Positions 6,438-8,159 of a DNA stretch of 8,159 nt are shown here, piece after piece. The stretch's first letter is position 1. Every line of letters begins with the position of its first letter. Under the pieces are notes generated by a model. The model did not search any database. It was not told the DNA's origin and saw only the letters and a program-made list of their open reading frames with translations. The stretch is from contig RFKV01000031.1 of assembly GCA_003694175.1 (NCBI GenBank), forward strand, positions 1 through 8,159. Reading direction: 5' to 3'. This DNA is from Candidatus Dojkabacteria bacterium (lineage in GTDB: Bacteria; Patescibacteriota; Dojkabacteria; J137). The translations under genes were made by a program, and so were the position numbers.

Positions 6438-6615
6438 TCAAAGGACTTATCACGGATATTTCAGTTGTTAATTCTTTAATTCCACTGCAGTTACTTCGTA
6501 TATTTGGTAATGGTTCAGTATAGCAAAAACCATAGCCAGCATTACTAGTTCTACTTTCACACGATGCTAACGTCCCATCCTCTTTAAATTCATAATTAAC
6601 ACCAGCTGTAGAGCA
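6406..6615 (-). pseudogene. in-frame continuation of the Cys-rich protein beyond a TGA
   Basis: Directly after the TGA at 6618-6616, the same frame stays open for 69 codons to a TAA at 6408-6406. It reads like the preceding protein: CSTAGVNYEFKEDG, four further Cys, then ELTTEISVISPLSG. The stretch CSTAGVNYEFKEDGTLASC repeats the pattern of CETDPNYEFKSGRCQC (residues 382-397 upstream). The part before the TGA (CAPNHVKEN to VCTP) repeats CEMGHVYENGECKP. The repeat unit therefore spans the stop codon, which argues that this segment was translated as part of the same protein. It overlaps the start of the next frame by 32 bases. The last residues (PRTGWYIN) probably lie past a second frame change near 6437. 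Confidence 0.65.
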
Positions 6616-7959
6616 TCATAGCGTTATATCATTGTAACTTGGTGTGCAAACTTCTGTTTGATTTCTATTTTCTTTTACATGATTAGGTGCACATTGATTG
6701 GTTAGTGTGAAGACCCCATTCTGACATATGGCAAGGAAACCATTAATATTGATTGCAACTTTTTCTCTGCATTGACATCGACCTGACTTAAATTCGTAGT
6801 TTGGATCAGTTTCGCACGAAGTTTGTTCGTTAGGTTTACTAACGGAAATATCAAGGACATTATTTCCATTACTTGATATCATATTAGGTTTACATTCTCC
6901 ATTTTCATATACATGTCCCATTTCACATTGAAAGAAAATCTCCCGATTACCATTTGTAGTACATTTGATAATAAATATTCTATTGGATTTATCCGAAAAA
7001 TTGATTCGAAAAACTTTACCTTTATTATCATTTTTTGAACAGTTGATTCTGAGTTCTTGATTTAGTGAGTTTTGAATTTTGCTAGCAATTTCATTATATT
7101 GTTCTTGTGTAACTTTAAATAGACCCGAATTTGCTCCACCACTATCATTATTCGAACTGCTTGAAGCAGATGAATTGGAAGTTCTATTCGAGCCACCCTT
7201 AGAAGTAGGATTGTCTTGTCTTCTTTTTAACTGCACAGTACCAACTTCGCGGAGTTGTCCACCTATACATTTATAAATTGTACCAAATTGGTTTTGGTTG
7301 CCATCTTGTTTTGTTAGAGCAATACCTTCTGATCCTTCAGGAACTTTTACACCTATGACTGAGCCCGACATTTTATAGAATACCGTTTTACTCGAATCAC
7401 TCACCAATGTGCAGTTGCTGTTGTTAACAACGTTATTTGAGTTACTTTGGTCTCGTCTTGTTTGAGGATCAAAGTCAGGAAGTGTAGAGCCGCCATTTAT
7501 GCCTGTTGACCCACTTATTCCACCTGGAAAACATCCACAGTCATTATTTCGTGTATGAGCACACTGACAAACACCTGCTACCACATGTCCAAATTCTTTA
7601 CCTCTGCAGTGAACGGCTGTAACAGAGTTATTGTTGCATACTTTGTTAGAATTGTTAGGATTCGTGGTATTTACAGCTCCAGTCATACCCGCACCAACTC
7701 CTCCGCTTCCACACGACCTCCCTGTATCAACCCAATTACCAGTTCCAGGTCCTGAAAAGTTCTCACACCTATACATTTTATTCTGTCCAGTATTACAATG
7801 CTCCTCTCCATTTGACCGCACAAACAAGTCGCATGCTTGCGCCTTAAAGCTAAAATTTATGCCGAACAAAATACTGGCGACAAGCAAGAACAACCCAAAG
7901 TAAAAAATCCTTCCTATAATCCTAAATAAAAATTCCCTGTTCCTGTTTTTATTGTACAT
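6616..7959 (-). CDS. secreted cysteine-rich repeat protein (C-terminus cut by TGA)
   Basis: A 447-residue exported protein of unrecognised family. Residues 1-9 are basic, a hydrophobic stretch spans about 18-38, and FKAQA before Cys43 suggests signal peptidase cleavage after Ala42. If the segment is not cleaved it would be an N-terminal anchor. The mature part has 22 cysteines, many in CxC or short-spaced groups (131/133, 141/143, 395/397), suiting disulfides outside the cell. A Gly/Asn-rich region (about 84-180) and a Ser/Asn-rich linker (about 251-280) separate compact segments. Residues 345-397 and 423 onward are two copies of a Cys-rich unit (CxxxHVxEN, later NYEFK and a closing Cys). The TGA stop falls inside the second unit, so the protein looks truncated and is probably longer in relatives. 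The ATG at 7959 has no Shine-Dalgarno. It is the first gene of the leftward accessory region; attachment, or structural surface display, is a guess only. Confidence 0.8.
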   Translation of the reverse strand: MYNKNRNREFLFRIIGRIFYFGLFLLVASILFGINFSFKAQACDLFVRSNGEEHCNTGQNKMYRCENFSGPGTGNWVDTGRSCGSGGVGAGMTGAVNTTNPNNSNKVCNNNSVTAVHCRGKEFGHVVAGVCQCAHTRNNDCGCFPGGISGSTGINGGSTLPDFDPQTRRDQSNSNNVVNNSNCTLVSDSSKTVFYKMSGSVIGVKVPEGSEGIALTKQDGNQNQFGTIYKCIGGQLREVGTVQLKRRQDNPTSKGGSNRTSNSSASSSSNNDSGGANSGLFKVTQEQYNEIASKIQNSLNQELRINCSKNDNKGKVFRINFSDKSNRIFIIKCTTNGNREIFFQCEMGHVYENGECKPNMISSNGNNVLDISVSKPNEQTSCETDPNYEFKSGRCQCREKVAININGFLAICQNGVFTLTNQCAPNHVKENRNQTEVCTPSYNDITL

Positions 7960-7998
7960 TACTTTGAGAAATTAAATATAAACTAGATACAGTTTGAT

Positions 7999-8060
7999 AT
8001 TTGATAAAGGTTTTTATGGCTTTTGCTTAATGTAACACACCACATAAAAACTTATCAAAT
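7999..8060. repeat. large imperfect inverted repeat upstream of the Cys-rich protein gene
   Basis: ATTTGATAA at 7999-8007 pairs with TTATCAAAT at 8052-8060. After a two-base bulge, GTTTTTATG at 8010-8018 pairs with CATAAAAAC at 8043-8051. That makes 18 paired bases around a 24-base loop. It has no T-tract placed as in an intrinsic terminator. The loop contains the candidate -10 box and the right arm contains the -35 box, so an operator is possible; a transcribed hairpin is the alternative. The rest of 7960-8159 shows no gene, only a 10-base palindrome at 8122-8131. Confidence 0.6.
8029..8058 (-). promoter_or_regulatory. candidate promoter of the Cys-rich protein gene
   Basis: On the minus strand TTGATA (8058-8053), an 18-base spacer and TACATT (8034-8029) preceded by TGT (extended -10 pattern) form a plausible promoter, about 70 bases before the ATG at 7959. 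The -35 box lies inside the right arm of the large inverted repeat, and the left arm would be at the start of the transcript. AT-rich sequence yields such matches often, so this is tentative. Confidence 0.38.
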
Positions 8061-8159
8061 ACGATAAAAATAAAAATGAAACAGAGGTAATTTAGTCAAT
8101 CTTTTAATATACATCAATTCAATACATGTATAAATAAAAACTACAAGTTGACCCAAAGG

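Noticed and set aside
6590..6618. Selenocysteine at the TGA of the Cys-rich protein
   Set aside because: No convincing bacterial SECIS hairpin follows directly, and no selenoprotein-like motif surrounds the site.
7555..7903. Plus-strand frames of 66 and 90 codons opposite the Cys-rich protein
   Set aside because: They are complements of a signal-peptide-bearing, Cys-patterned protein and are biased in composition as shadows are.

Overview
This is an AT-rich bacterial window. It holds a complete RNase P RNA gene, a band of cell-envelope and protein-quality genes, and a damaged region coding for secreted proteins. The compact layout, the mostly absent Shine-Dalgarno sequences, the reduced and rearranged RNase P RNA and the Cys-rich and 'GWN'-repeat secreted proteins suggest a Patescibacteria (CPR)-like genome. 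That placement is an inference; there is no marker here that fixes the phylum. TGA, TAA and TAG are all used as stops, so a recoded genetic code is unlikely.

Layout. Positions 37-421 (+) hold a sigma70-type promoter and rnpB. Positions 422-660 are non-coding, with small hairpins, one of them a candidate terminator for leftward transcription. Leftward genes follow: a 43-residue possible small protein (661-792), an SPFH/HIR-like membrane scaffold protein (797-1726) with a strong promoter at 1788-1816, and a class A penicillin-binding protein (1859-3634). In the last of these the glycosyltransferase domain looks intact, but all three transpeptidase motifs are lost. Head to head with it, sharing the bases of a CATG at 3632-3635, is a rightward operon: an M16 zinc peptidase (3633-5021) and a DUF1858 CxxC small protein (5021-5260) joined by a TAATG overlap. 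Positions 5261-5490 are a convergent spacer with nothing convincing in it.

Positions 5491-7959 (-) encode exported proteins but carry three reading-frame lesions. A Cys-rich protein with a signal peptide (6616-7959) ends at a TGA, after which 69 more in-frame codons continue its repeat pattern (6406-6615). The next reading frame (5491-6437) starts at an unsupported GTG with no signal peptide. It is then split by a 65-base insertion that creates two perfect 39-base direct repeats. Together these suggest either one long or two adjacent secreted proteins undergoing decay or variation, or sequence/assembly errors. Positions 7960-8159 hold a candidate promoter and a large inverted repeat, with no gene.

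Working together: the glycosyltransferase-only PBP, the SPFH scaffold and the M16 peptidase fit envelope assembly and maintenance. The Cys-rich and GWN proteins are probably displayed outside the cell.
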